A DNA stretch of 64,000 nucleotides from Cheilinus undulatus (GCF_018320785.1 NC_054867.1:55737276-55801275), one strand, 5' to 3'; numbered from the stretch's first letter, positions 10,662 through 22,970 are shown. The notes: generated by a model not told the origin, from the sequence alone. Made by a program: numbers and translations.

Positions 10662-12114
10662 CCATAGCAAAATCTCTGTTAGGGCGCTTCATCAGTAAAT
10701 CTTTGATTAAATAAAGGAAACCTCATGAGCAAAGTCAGACGTTGATTCACTAAACTGTCCTCTCTGTGTTTCAGCATCCTGGCCAAATAATGATACTGAC
10801 CACCATCGCTGTTTTCACTGAATCCCTGCCTCTAGTCGTCCTTCTGCCTTTACAGTAACTTAACGGCACTTTTTCATCACCGTGAACGCTTAAGGCCGAC
10901 GCTAAACATTTTATCCAGAGACTCCTCCCTGCAGAACCTGCACACTGTGGTTTTCTTGGCGTGCTCAGCTGAACTGGAGTCATGACTGTTTTACCTGACA
11001 TGAGCTGTAGAGCATCCTCACTGAGGTGAAGTTTAAACTCATTCAAAGAAGAAGTGATGTAATTTACCTCGCTGGGATTGTTCCTTGATTGCGTGAGCGG
11101 TGATTTGTGTGTCTGACCTACTCACTGATAGCATTAGCATAGCTAGCGTTCCAGATGGGACTTTAACATGGGAGTTCCCTGGATTAGCTGGCTAAATTTA
11201 GACTAATGCTCCTCTCTCCTCTGATCCGTGTCCTCTTCCCGTCCAAGTCCTGCGTTAGAGTTCTTCTATAAACAAAGTCTGCTGAACCGTATTCTAGTGA
11301 GACGTACTCACAGAAAGACCTTTGTTTTGGAGAAGCCATACTTTGCTTTAATGTTTCTGTATTCCTGTGTGCCAAATGTCCCACAACTAGAGAGAACACA
11401 TGTGCCGACAGTGTGCCTGTGTGGTAATCAGGTGGTCATTCACCAGAGTTTTAACTTTAAAATAATTCTGGTAAAATCTTAGAAACTATCTAAATAAACT
11501 GTTTAGTTTTACCCTGAATTTTATTTTAAACTTCTTAGTAAACCTGAAAAGTCCCGATATTTCTGTGCACTGTAGACTCTAACCGTGCAAAGCTGATGGA
11601 TTTTCCAGACTCCAAGAGCTCCAATCCACCACAACTGTCCCAAACCAAACACGGTTCGGACCAATCAGCATCATTTTAGGAGAACGAGGCGGCAGCAGTG
11701 GGCGGGGTTTATTTATATGAATTTTTTTCAATGGCTGCCTCCAGTGCAGTGATTAGCTTGGATGTAGCTCCAGCATAGCGGCAGTTCTACCAGAGCCGGA
11801 CCACGGTTCTGTCTGAAGTAAAGAACTCTGAAAGCTTCTCATGATGGAGAGATGTTCTCGCTTTTCTGCAGAGTTTGTGGGAGTCACAAGGTGGTGGATT
11901 TTATTGTGAGTGGGTATGTTCAATAGTGGAGACGTAGCCACAGCAGCTGGTTTTAAACACATCTCTATGATATGCTTTTATTTTGAAGGTTTGTCTCCTT
12001 GGCTCCTTGCTGTCCAATCTTTTCTTCCATCCCAAATCTAAGCTGCTCCTTTTTCCACTGAAATACGTTTGGTTATGTTTGAAATGTGTTGGGATTTGTC
12101 CTTAAGGAGACGGT

Positions 12115-12345
12115 GGATAGGAAAAAATAATCTTATTGTGGTTATTTTTCTCCAATATTGTGATTTAATACGTGATTATTTTCTAAGTTTCTCATCTTGT
12201 GTATTTTCCACCAAACGCAAGCAATAAATCATTCTATAACAACCAACTCAATCTTAGAAAGAGTAAACTAGGGCTGAACTAGTGAGGAAAAATCATTGTG
12301 ATTATTTTGACTCATATATTGTTTCAGATGACATTAAAACAGAAC
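12115..12345. mobile_element. Fragment of the TAGGGCTG hAT MITE family
   Basis: Words such as TTGTGATTTAATACGTGATT, AAGTTTCTCATCTTG, GCAATAAATCATTCTA and GATTATTTTGACTCAT are shared in the same order with the copy at 29887-30422. The termini and target duplication are lost, so this is a decayed internal fragment. Confidence 0.6.
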
Positions 12346-13174
12346 TGTTCATTCTTCTACTGTCTAGATACCTCTAACTTTCACTACAGAAAGATGGAAA
12401 AAGGAAAGGAAACTGATAGATGAGGAGGTTCAACAACCATTTCCTTTCACTAAACTAAACTACAAGCCAACACACACCAACACACACCCTCTCTGTTTTT
12501 CCCACAGTGAGAGTTTTAGGACCAAAGTTCCCACACTTGTTGGCTGCACCGTGACCGTGGATCCAAAGTCAATGTGTGTGTGTTGCTTTGTGTACATGCC
12601 CCCCCCCCCCGGTCTTTCTCATGGAAATTGGCAAGCAAGCAAATTGCGTGCACCTATGACCTATAGCTCCCTCTCTCTGCCCCATGTCTCCCCCCCGTCC
12701 CCCCCCCCGTCTCTCACCCTCTCTCACAGCTGTCTGGTCTATTTCTGACTGCCCAGACTGTCGAGTCATCTGAGGACTGAGAGAGGAGGGGCGGACTGAG
12801 AGGAATTACTGAGCGTCTCTCTTTTCCTTCCTTCCTCTCACCCGTGTCCCCTTCTTTTTCTTGATTCCCTTCATTTCTTCTCTTTAAACACTTCATTCGT
12901 TCCTCCTTTATTCTTCCTTCTTTGGTCCGAGGTACAGAGCTGCAGCTACACGATTTAACCATGGCCCCTACTGTCTGACAGAGCAGTGAAACAGTTGGTG
13001 TTCTCTTTACTTCAGTTCATCACTGAGTTATAAATCCACTGAAATATAAACTCATTTCTGAAGCATCTGGAAGAAGGTCCGTTTTAAAGTTCTTCAAGAG
13101 TTTTAGAGTCTGTCATCCTCAGACGTCTCAGAGTTTTGTTTGATTTAAGCAGAAGTACAACATCTGATTTTGTA

Positions 13175-13365
13175 CTACATGTACAAAAGTATTTGGCCAC
13201 ACCTGTTACTTATTGAATTCAGGTGTTTCAGACCTGATCCCACAGGTGTGTGAAATCAAACACCTAGCCATGCAGTCTCCATTTGCACACATCTGTGATC
13301 CTAAATGGGTCATTCTGAAGAGCTCAGTGGCATCAGTGTGATTCAGTCAAAGATGCCACCTTTGC
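13175..13365 (+). mobile_element. 5' fragment of a second Tc1-like element
   Basis: The sequence TGTACAAAAGTATTTGGCCA is the terminal region of a common fish Tc1 family. It is followed by the usual CAGGTGTTTCA and CCTAGCCATGCAGTCTCC leader blocks and then a degraded start of the transposase reading frame (GGGTCATTCTGAAGAGCTCA). It stops after about 190 bp, where the TAGTCC minisatellite begins. There is no catalytic domain and no right terminus. Confidence 0.65.
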
Positions 13366-13375
13366 AAGTCCTCAC

Positions 13376-13888
13376 ATTTTAGCCCAGTTTTAGTCCATAA
13401 AAGACCTCACATAAGTCCAGTTTTCCTCCAGTTTAGTCCAGTTTTAGTCCATAAACAGTCCTCACAATTTAGTCCAGTTTAGTCCAGTTTAGTCCAGTTT
13501 TAGTCCATTAAAAGTCCTCACATTTTGGTCCAGTTTTAGTCCTGTTTAGTCCAGTTTAGTCTATAAATAGTTCTCACATTGTAGTCCAGTTTTAGTCCAA
13601 TTTAGTCCAATTTAGTCCATGAAATGTCCTCACATTTTAAACCAGTTTAGTTCAGTTTACTCCAGTTTTAGTCCATAAAAAGTCCTCAGATTTTAGTCCA
13701 GTTTTAGTCCAGTTTCGGTCCAGTTTTGGTTTATAAAAAGTCTGCAGATTTTAGTCCAGTTTTGGTTCAGTTTTGGTCCATAAAAAGTCCTCAGATTTTA
13801 GTCCAGTTTCAGTCCAGTTCTGGTCCAGTTTTAGTCCATAAAAAGTTTGCAGATTTTAGTCCAGTTTTAGTCCAGTTGTAGTCCCCCC
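13376..13888 (+). repeat. TAGTCCAGTTT minisatellite
   Basis: An imperfect tandem array is built from TTTTAGTCCAGTTTTAGTCC blocks separated by ATAAAAAGTCCTCACA-like spacers, giving compound units of roughly 35-60 bp. Spacers vary between CCTCACATTT and TTGCAGATTT, suggesting stepwise expansion. It ends in a C14 run at about 13884-13898. Non-coding. Confidence 0.9.
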
Positions 13889-13999
13889 CCCCCCCCCCAC
13901 AGGCAGCTCTGAAGTGTTCCCTGAAATCTCTAAGGAGTTATAAATGGTCCGAATACGCAGACCGACTCTTTCAGGATCAAAAACAGGATTTTAAATGCA

Positions 14000-15985
14000 G
14001 CTGACAATGAAAGTGAAGCGGTAAAAGGCTGATCCTACTGCAGCGTTTCCACACATAAATGATGCTCAGGTGGCCTGCCAGGTAAAAAGTCACCCAAGTG
14101 CATTTGCTGACTCATGTTTTCATCCTTAAATTATCACAATCTATGCATGAGAGTGAAGTCCATTTACAAATAAATGCACCATAATGAGTGACATGTCATT
14201 CCATAAATTCAGCCTATGTCGTCAGTTTAACAGTTAAAACACTAAAACTCTGAACTATCAGGACAGATAGAGATATGATTTAAAAATATACAAACACAAT
14301 GATACAATAAAACAAAAAAGAAAAACTAGAGATGCCCTAAATGATTGGGAGAAGAAGGTTAGACTTTTTCTTTTTGTTTCAGAGCATCTAAACATATTTT
14401 TCAACCCTTCAGTGCAGAGGATTCCATGTTTTCTGTGTGTTTCTGGTTAGATTTAGCCAAAAAAGGTGTGATTAGGTTGTAGCCTTTATTATAAGGTAGA
14501 TTATATTTGGTACCGATGGATGTTGGGTAAAAATATATTTTGAGCTCCATGTTTATCCAGTTTATCAAGAAAGAAATTAAACGACATATAAAAGTCTGTG
14601 AGCTGGTATAATATCCATGCACATCCCTTAAATATGAGTAAACCAGCTGTAATCTCACTGTTCTGCTTTATTATAACTACTGTGTGATGCTGAACCAGTC
14701 AGAGGTCACTTCTTCCTCCCACATGCACATCCTGATTCTCTCCCTCAGCATCGCCTCGCAGGTTAATGCTCACATTTACTGTTACTGACAGTGAAGTTGT
14801 TGTTTATTTAAAGTGAATTATTTTTCTCAAACTTCTCCTAAAGGTTCCCAAACTATGGCATCTATACTGGCCTCTTAAATTAGAGCAACATCAGCAAAGC
14901 TGCCTCCATCCTACTCCTTCCTCACATCCTCCACTCTTCACCCCTCCCTCTGTCCCCTTGACCCCCTCCTCTCTTTCTGTCTGTCTGCTCTCTGAGCCAT
15001 CTGACTCGACAGTGACCGCCTGTGACCTTTAGCTGAATGCAGGAGGAGGAGGAGGATAGACGGAGAGCAGGCAGCGGATGACAAATGAGCTAATTGCTTC
15101 AGATTAACCATGGAGTGTCTGCCTGCCTGCCTGCCGGGCTCACGGCCTCCTCCCGTCTAGACGACACCCAGAGGGAGGGAGAGACCAGCAGCTTCTCTCA
15201 TAAAACAGCCCAAGAAGTACAAACACTTCACTGGCTCTTATAAAAGTACGTGTGGTGCAGAGAAAGATGAGGTCAGTAATCCTAGATGTGTGCTAAAGGA
15301 GGATATATCAATGCTAGAACGCACTGACAACTCTACAGAGCTCACGAGAGAAGGACGTACAGCATAAAGGATCAAAAATGTCCCCAGATAAAGCATTTAT
15401 GTGCAAGTACTCAAAACATTTAAAGATATTCTACTTTTTACAAAGAGCTAAGCTTCATTTACCAACATGCAATAGTTTCAGTGACTGTTAAAGCCTCCTG
15501 AAAATGAATTTTTGCAACTTTTTTGAAAATCTGGTGTTGTGCAGCTGTTAACAGAACTTAACGCAACGTAATGCACCCTAACTCCTGCAGCTCAGCATCA
15601 TTTTATAGTTACTATAATAACTGTTAACTTTATTTATGTAGTACCTTTAAAACTGAGTCACACAGTGCTCTGACATTCAAAAAAGCACACATAAAATTAA
15701 AAAAGAACATAAATCAATAGAGTCAGACCCATGGGTGTAGCACAGGGGGAAAAGGGTACTGATTCCCCAGACCCACAGTAGAAAAATCTAAGTCATAATA
15801 ATGAAATAAAAGGTTGTAATTATAAGATAAAGAAAAGTCATGATTATGAGATAAAAAGTCAGAAATATGATAGAAAAAGTTATAATTGGCTAAATAACTT
15901 TTTATCTCATTATTTTGACTTTGTATCTAATATATATATATATACATATATAAATAATATAAATCTAAGAATTTGTGTTCATGTA
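14000..15985. other. Intergenic stretch, possible conserved element near 15000-15180
   Basis: No gene is supported. A short - strand open frame at 14401-14658 (85 residues) is AT-rich and unrecognised. About 15000-15180 is a GC-richer, non-repetitive stretch with an AATGAGCTAATTGCTTC core, a CTGCC run and a GTCTAGAC site (15155-15162); it has the look of a regulatory element. About 15780-15930 is degenerate AAAAAGTCATAATTATGAG low-complexity DNA. Confidence 0.4.
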
Positions 15986-15987
15986 CA

Positions 15988-15988
15988 G

Positions 15989-16020
<32 letters not shown>

Positions 16021-16021
16021 C
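15988..16021. repeat. GATT microsatellite at the LINE 3' end
   Basis: An array of TGAT/GATT tetranucleotides abuts the 3' end of the - strand L2 element. On the element's sense strand this reads as an AATC tail, the usual sort of short-repeat tail of L2-clade LINEs. Confidence 0.85.
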
Positions 16022-16172
16022 TTTAATGACCACACAGCCAAGCTGGTGGGATTTGTTGTCAGTACAGCTAGTACAGGTTCCAACATTTAAACACAAACAT
16101 AGATATACTGCCAGACAAACACATTCAGACAATCACAAAGGCCATGCTTAACCCTCCTCAATGTTCAGAATA

Positions 16173-17357
16173 TTAATAGGAACTGGGATGAAACTGTTGT
16201 TGAAACGGGTTGTTTTGGAGGCAATTGACCTGTAGCGCCTCCCAGAGGGCAGTAACTGGAATGCATAGTGTGCAGGGTGAGTGGGATCCGAGGTGATCTT
16301 GCGGGCTCTGTGTAGTGATGATAATGATGCGCTGTAGTTTCTTCCTGGAGAGTGTGTCGAGACTGCCGAACCAGACTGTTATTGATGAGGTGAGGACACT
16401 TTCGACGATTGCTGTGTGGAAGCGGAGCAGAAGATGGAACCTTACTCTGAACTTCTTGAGCTGTCGTAGATGGAAAAGTCTTTGCTGGGCTTTTTTGTAG
16501 ATGTGGTCTGTGTTTATTTTCCATTTGAGGTTATTGCTGATGTGGGTTCCTAGGAATTTGAATGAGTCTGTGATGGAGATGGGTTCACCTCTGATGAACA
16601 CAGGAGTTTTGGGGGATGGCTGGCGTCTTAGGTCGACGATGAGTTCTTTTGTTTTTGATGTGTTGAGTAAGAGGTCATGTTCTGTACACCAGGTCACTGC
16701 TTGGCTGATCTGTGCACGGTAATCAGTTTCTTGGTTGTTGGTGATGAGTCCTATGATGGTTGAGTCATCTGCGTACTTGTTCAGGTTGACAAAGCTGTGA
16801 AGGGATGTGAGCTGGTTAGTGTAGAGGGAGAATAGCCAGGGTGAGAGAACACAGCCTTGGGGTGCGCCTGTGCTGAGGAACAGAGGGGAGGATGTGTTAT
16901 TGTTGATCTTCACCTTCTGCTGCCTGTTCCAGAGAAAGCTGTGAATCCAGTGACAGATGCATGGGTCAGTGTTCATGTCCAGTAGTTTATTGAACAGTTT
17001 GGCCGGGTTTATTTTGTTGAATGCAGAACTGAAATCTATGAACAGGATGCGGGCGTATGTGTTTGCAGACTCCAGGTGGTTCAGTATGTGATGGATTGCT
17101 AAGTTGACGGTGTCCTCAACTGACCTATTGGCTCTGTATGCAAATTAGTGTGAGTCCATGAAGGGGGTGGTAACAGTCTTCAGGTGCTTGAGTATGATGC
17201 GCTCGAATGATTTCATGACTGCTGATGCCAAGGCTATGGGTCTTGGGGTCCTGGTCTTGGGAACCGGGATGATGATGGACTCTTTGAAGCACATGGGTAC
17301 TGAGCATTGACAGAGGGAGGTGTTGAAGATGTCGGTAAAAACCCCAGCCAGTTCCAC
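16173..17357 (-). pseudogene. L2 reverse transcriptase domain, interrupted by a stop
   Basis: The frame covers fingers, palm and thumb. From the N-terminal side it shows IIIPVPKTRTPRPIALASA, then an in-frame TAA at 17145-17147 just before FAYRANRSVED. FIDFSSAFN (first catalytic Asp) follows, then GAPQGCVLSP, YADDST (the Asp-Asp pair) and a WCTEHDLLLNTSKTKELIVD-like connection. The C-terminal part runs to ITVWFGSLDTLSRKKLQRI. All catalytic Asp residues survive, so decay is recent relative to the three MITE families around it. The frame differs from that of the upstream part at 17438-17968. Confidence 0.85.
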
Positions 17358-17437
17358 AGAACAGTGGTGGAGAACGGAGGGGCTGATGTTGTCGGAGCCG
17401 GCGGCTTTATTCTTGTTAAGTCCCCTGAAGGTGCTCC

Positions 17438-17968
17438 TTACCTCCTCCTCGTGGATGGTGAAAGGGGGTCGGGGAGAGATTGTGATGGAGCCGGTGCCTG
17501 CTCAAACCTCCCATAAAAAGTGTTGAGTATGTCAGGAAGACGATTGTTGCTGTCAGTTGTGGGGGTGGGTTTCTTTTTGTAGTTTGTCATGTTTTGGAGT
17601 TTTTTCCAGATGAACCGTGTGTCGTTCGTAGTGATTTGTTCTTCTAGTTTAGTGGCGTAGTTGGATTTGGCTCTTCTTATTGCAGATCTCAGTTTGTACT
17701 TGGCAGCCATGTATTGTTCTTTGTTTCCTGACAAATGTGCTGAATTTTTCTCCTTTCTTAATTTTTTAATGTCCTTGTTAAACCACGGCTTATAATTATT
17801 GTGGTGTTTGACTTTTTTGAGTGGTATGCACAGGTCCGCACAGTAGTTGACGTATGACGTCACTACGTTGGTGACAGCAGTCACCTGCAGCATGGAAAAC
17901 ATCCCAGTCTGTGCACATGAAACAACCCCGAAGTTAATCAATGGCTTCTGGGGACCAGCACCAGACAA
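17438..17968 (-). pseudogene. L2 linker region between endonuclease and RT
   Basis: This 176-residue open piece links endonuclease and RT. It is rich in Lys and Arg and includes NNYKPWFNKDIKKLRKEKN, the region typical of L2 ORF2 between the two domains. It is out of frame with the endonuclease piece (shift near 17934-17968) and with the RT piece (shift near the G-run at about 17455-17480). Confidence 0.75.
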
Positions 17969-18735
17969 GTTTTGCTGGTGACTTGGAGGATTTAACTTTT
18001 TGCCTGTATCGTGGAATTAGCAGCAGTATTGTGTGGTTGGACTTGCCTAGCGGAGCCCTTGGGAAAGCACGGTAAGCCTCTTTGATGGTGGTGTAGCAGT
18101 GGTCCAGCGTGTTGGTCCCTCTGCTGGGGCAAGTTACCTGCTGATGGTAGCCGGGGAGCTCAGATGACAGGTTGGTCCGGTTGAAGTCCCCAAGGATGAT
18201 GATTGCTGTGTCCGGGTGTGAATTTTCTGCCGAGGAGATATAGTTGGCCAACTCGGCAATGGTGGTGTTAGCGTTAGCCTCAGGTGGAATGTAAACACAG
18301 ATCAAAATTACAGATGCGAACTCCTGTGGGAGGTATGACAGTCTGCATTTGACAGCGAGGTATTCCTGTTGTGGGGAACATACATGGGTGAGTTCTGTAG
18401 AAATTGTACACCAGCGTTCATTGATCATTATGCGAACACCGCCGCCTTTTGCCTTGCGCGATAGTTTGGATGATCTATCGGCACGGTGCAATGTGAAACC
18501 TGGAAGTGTTACCGCTCGGTCGGGTACTGATTGATCCAGCCAGGTCTCTGTGAGGCAGATGGCAGATTTTGTGCCGGAGGGATCGGACATTTGACAGCAG
18601 AAGGGCTGGGAGCGGAGGCCGATAGGGGCGCCTCCTGAACCTGGCAGAGGTGCCGGAGCGGCGGCCCTTTTTGGCCGGCAGCCATGGTGTTGAGCGACTT
18701 GAGATGTTTAGGTCCCTTAATTTCTTCTCCAGCAT
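17934..18735 (-). pseudogene. L2 AP-like endonuclease domain, frameshifted
   Basis: Two overlapping frames make up the domain: 18475-18735 (N-terminal LSNVRSLRHKI) and 17934-18590 (ICLTETWL, GGGVRIMINERW, YIPPEANANTTIAELA, ILGDFNRTN, TNTLDHCYTTI, GKSNHTILLLIP). The Glu, Asp-Asn and terminal His positions of the endonuclease/exonuclease/phosphatase fold are recognisable. The frame change lies between about 18475 and 18590. Confidence 0.82.
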
Positions 18736-18749
18736 TTTACAGCACTGCT

Positions 18750-20535
18750 TTCAAAGTTTAACCTAATACAAACAAAATTGCAACCTTTTATGTAACTATA
18801 TCTTTGCAAAGCCTGACATTGTGATTAGATCATCAGTGCAGTGAGAGTCCTTGTGATCATTAAAGTTTGATAATCACACCTAACAGATGAAAGTTCCACT
18901 TTTTCACTTATCAGTTGCATACTTGCATTAGGCAGCAGCCTCACCTCAACGACATGGATGCTAACCTTAATTCAGTTCACATTTTTAGTTGAATCTTTTT
19001 AGGGATACAGCTAAACTCACCAGTGTGAAAACAGCATCAACTGCAGAGATGATGGAGCTTAAAGAGAGGGAGAGCTCCTCAGCCTAACAGAGGACTGGCG
19101 TTAGGAGGCGGAGGATGTCAGTGCTCTAAGTAGCTGACACATAAAGACTGGTCGGACTGTGAGGTGTTGCTTTGGACAGAAGTTTATATAAGGTATGAGG
19201 CAATGATTTGTCTAAATAATCCTAAATAAGGAATGTGAAAAATGGAGTCTGACAGAAAGTCATGCCTTCTGAATGACTTTATTTTGCAGAATTGTTCGAT
19301 TTTTGGTGTAAGAAGGAGGCATAAATCAGTAAACTCTCAGCACTGCTTGGCATGTGTTGAAGAAAAATGTTTTTGTGCAGCATATTTTTTTGGCCTTGAG
19401 GCTGTTTTTCACTGCTGCCTCTAAACAACACTGATTCTTAAAAAAATGACTCTGTTGGCTAAAGAGTCTCAAAGAGAGCTGGGCGTGACGATTAGGAGAC
19501 GAGGGAGGAAAGGAGACGAGGAGAAGGCGCATTTTTGTGTTTTTATGACACAGCTGGGAATCTGTCTGGATGTTTCTGTGATTCGCTAAAGTGGAAAAAT
19601 CGGAGCATCGATATCGTTATGTAATCGTGTTACAGATTCTTCTGGAACAGCCCTCGCTGAATGTGCAGAACATCTGGACGGAAACAAAACACGAGAGAAT
19701 GATTTCCCTGTGAGCGAGCAGAGAGGAAGGGGTGACGTAACGCCGGAGTCACAAGAAAGAAAGGGAAGAAGAGGCAGAGAGATGAAGAGAGAGAGATGGA
19801 GGAGGCCTGCTCAGTGACCTGCTGACCTCCACATTTGGGAGCTGACAGGTTTTACTGCAGGCTGGGACAGACTCACAAATACACACGAATGCAAACACAC
19901 ACCGAGTCAGAGAGGCTGAAGCATCACATCATAGGAGCGGGACAGAAATGTCTGCAAAACGACAGCAGACACGTCCCATCCTGAGCTCAGTCATTAGACA
20001 CTGAGGCGATAATTCTTTAAAAGAAATACGAGAATGTGAGATATAAAGGGTCCATGTGTTACCCAACAAGTTCCCCTTATAATATAGATTCATTCTAGTA
20101 GTCAGTTTACTACATTTATCAAAGAAATTCTTAAAGGTTTTGTTGGTGGAGACATTAGTGACGCTCAGCCTGTCAGGACGGGTTGGGAACAGGAGGATTT
20201 GGACTGTTCAAGTCCTGATCAGACCTAGTCTGGAAAATGGTTTAGTAGCTGGACGGGTGCTAGTTAACTTCCTGAGTCCTGCTCAGGTGTCCCTAGGCAA
20301 AGCACTGAAAACAAAGGTGTGGACCCTTCATCCACATTTCTCCATCACTGGATCCTGATTCTGCATGTTTTGCAGCTCCAGTGTGGAGTAGGAATGTTAG
20401 TTTTAGCAAAATTAGGCATTAAAAGTCTCCCTCTCCAAGAGGACCCGGCTGCAGACCTGGTTGAAGAATCTCATCTCCAAATCTCTCTGCATTGAGATTT
20501 CCAATCAGGCGCCTGATATCAGTCCCTGGCAAGAG
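18750..20535. other. Intergenic stretch, nothing recognised
   Basis: Purine-rich patches (GAGAGA near 19780-19800) and scattered short open frames. No exon, RNA gene or clear repeat boundary could be supported. Confidence 0.45.
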
Positions 20536-20539
20536 TAGA

Positions 20540-21292
20540 ATAGTTTTGTTTTTTCATTAGTTTCTATTTTTATTTCGTTTTCACTTTCTGTGTTCGATTT
20601 CAGTTTAGTTTTTATTAGTTCTGACTGCTGGTTTGTTAGTTTAGTTTAGTTTTTATTTTGCAATCACCTAATCTTCATTTATCATTTATTTATTTAATGA
20701 TGATGTTTGAATACAACTCCAAACATAAAACTACCACTGTGTGAAGTCTTAACCAATCAGATCAGACCATTTTACTCCCTAGCCTCTGGTGTAGATGTCA
20801 GTCAGTGTGGTTGTGTCAAAGACTGAAACTAAGGAGATCAATTTTTATTTTGTTGTTAATTTTCTAAGGGCATTATACAGTTATAGTTATTTTTAGTTTT
20901 TTTGGTAAAGCTTTGATTTTATTTAGTTTCATTTTAACTAAAAGGATTTTTGAATTTTAGTTTTAGTTATTTAGTTAGTTCTAGTTAACTAAAATGATTT
21001 TTGAATTTTGTATTTTAGTTTTTTAGTTAGTTTTATTTAACTAAAATGATTTTTGAATTTTCCTTTTAGTTATTTAGTTATTTTCAGTTAACTAAAATGA
21101 TTTTTGTATTTTAGTTTTAGTTATTTAGTTAGTTTTATTTAACTAAAATGATTTTTGAATTTTAGTTTGAGTTATTTAGTTAGTGCCAGTTAACTAAAAT
21201 AATTTTTGAATTTTAGCTTTAGTTATTTAGTTTTATTTAACTAAAATGATTTTTGAATTATAGTTTTAGTTATTTAGTTAGTTCTAGTTAAC
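20540..21292 (+). repeat. TTAGTT/AACTAA tandem repeat, unit about 50 bp
   Basis: From about 20936 the block AACTAAAATGATTTTTGAAT recurs at intervals of roughly 50 bp (seven to eight times up to about 21257), separated by TTTAGTTATTTAGTTAGTT. Each unit contains TAGTTAACTA-like palindromes, so it can form cruciforms. The preceding 20540-20930 is a looser TTAGTTTTTATTT-rich lead-in. Non-coding. Confidence 0.85.
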
Positions 21293-21299
21293 TTCAACA

Positions 21300-22970
21300 A
21301 CCTTGGTCACTGGGGTACTCGAAGCTTAAAACCAGCAACCAGAGTCAGCAGCAACAGAAAAATATTAGCTGTGCATTGGATGAGAGGATTTTTCATGGCC
21401 CAACCCACATACTCAGCTCTGCTGCTCATCCCACAAATGCATGCTCCTTACAGATGTTGCTCATTTAGAAGAAAATAAAACGACTTTACAACAGTGTAAG
21501 ATTTATTATCAAGAAGCATTTTTACCACAAAGAAATAATCTATCAAACTCTCATTTCCTGACTTTTGTACTAAGTTTAGACAGTGAAGATAGTTCTTCTT
21601 CGTTTCTCACTTCACTTCAGTGAGTGGTGTACTGCATTCTTCTTCTATTGTTTTTTTAATGGCAGTACATAGCTTTCAGCTGCACTACAGCCACTGGTAG
21701 AAGTGCTGCTTCATTTCTTAATCGATTTCTGAAAATCATGCCCCATCCCTAGGGTGTCGCCTCTCCTTCAGTTAACATGCAGAAGAAATCCAATTTTAAG
21801 TTTTTTGTTGAGCTTGCACGATGACACTGACAAACTCCATCAAAGACAGGATAAGGAACAACATCCTTTAGTTAAACAGACACTCCTCTCAACCCTCCAA
21901 GGCTGCTGATTTAGTAGCATCCTCTTCATCATCTGTGAAGAGAAATCTTAAAAATCTTCTTCATTCTCAGACCATTCTCTGATGATTCCTCATGCTCCAC
22001 ACTCGTATTTGTGCCCATGTAAGTCTAATCCTCCTCCATCCATGAACGGGCCAAAGAGGGATCGGCATGAGCGTGGTATGGAGCGCTCACACTAGCCACA
22101 TGCTGGACTCTGGGGGTCAGGTGTGCTAGGGCTGGGTATGCCCAGAGTGAGTCACCTCTTAAAAACAGCAACCAGAGTCTTGACGTGCACCCAGGAGTGT
22201 CAGAGCGGAACATGATAATGTTCGAGTTTCCTCTAGCATGGCAGGAACCGGGGGGGGGGTTTGGCTGGAAGACAAAGTTCAGCTGACAGAGCAGAGAGAC
22301 GGACGAGCTGTCAGCAGGCTGCCCCCCCCCAAACACACATATGGTGAAGCTGGCATCCCAGCCTCTGCTCCCGTTACTGTTTACAGTGAGAACAGTTTTC
22401 TTTAATAAGCACAGGAATGTGTTTCTACGTCAGTGTTTGTGTTCCTCCATCTACGTGTTTATACATCTCATTTCTTTATTTGTCTTCCTCAGTGGTTGGA
22501 CTGATTCATGTTTGAGCTGAGTCAGCAGATATCTGCTGCAGGAACAGCCGTAAACTTTATAAACAGGCTCCAGATGACCCTTCAGTGTTCATTGTTCACA
22601 AGGAGATGGCAGACAGAAGCAGACGTGCTGATAAAACAGTGAATGAAGCAGTTCCAGGTTAAATCTCTTCATTTAGATGGCTGAGGCTGTGTTCATTTCT
22701 CTGTGCACAGCGTGTCTTCAAACACTCCTGCAGTCTTCTTACCTTAAACTAAAAGCTGTGGGTTCAGTCACAATAAAAACACTTTAAGAGATAGACTTTT
22801 CTTTAAGATTAGATTTTTCCCACAAGAATCTCTAGTAGGTACAGAGACCCTGCTGCTTTAAGTTTGACCTTTACCCTTCATTTTCTTTATTGGTGAGGCT
22901 GTGAACACTGAAACTGCAGACCACTGTTAGTTTACTTTGACATTTCCTGCCCTTTTATACCTGGAATTAA
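21300..22970. other. Intergenic stretch, nothing recognised
   Basis: No gene supported. Short G- and C-runs occur near 22250 and 22322. An open frame at 22025-22336 on the - strand has no recognisable domain. Confidence 0.45.

Larger units (their letters stand above)
10020..13170. other. Intergenic stretch with microsatellites
   Basis: No gene is supported. It contains a C16 plus (AC)n tract at 10316-10364, a GT tract at about 10636-10661, and a pyrimidine-rich C-run region at about 12599-12740. A fragment of the TAGGGCTG hAT family lies at about 12115-12345. CA/GT-driven open frames with poly-His/Thr are rejected. Confidence 0.5.
15988..18740 (-). mobile_element. L2-clade (Maui-like) non-LTR retrotransposon, decayed
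   Basis: Read on the - strand, the element runs from an endonuclease N-terminus near 18735 to a short AATC tail near 15990. The endonuclease part shows LSNVRSL, ICLTETWL and IILGDFN motifs. The reverse transcriptase part shows IIIPVPK, FIDFSSAFN, GAPQGCVLSP and the catalytic box YADDST, followed by a thumb-like SFKFLGTHIS and LTSSITVWFGS. These motifs and their spacing fit fish L2/Maui. At least three frameshifts and one stop break the frame, so it is dead. Strand is opposite to pmepa1. No target duplication was resolved. Confidence 0.9.

Noticed and set aside
14401..14658. 85-residue - strand frame
   Set aside because: AT-rich and short; no recognisable domain or splice context, and possibly part of an unidentified repeat.
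16315..16722. + strand frames inside the L2 element
   Set aside because: Antisense shadows of the reverse transcriptase, which reads on the - strand with clear motifs.
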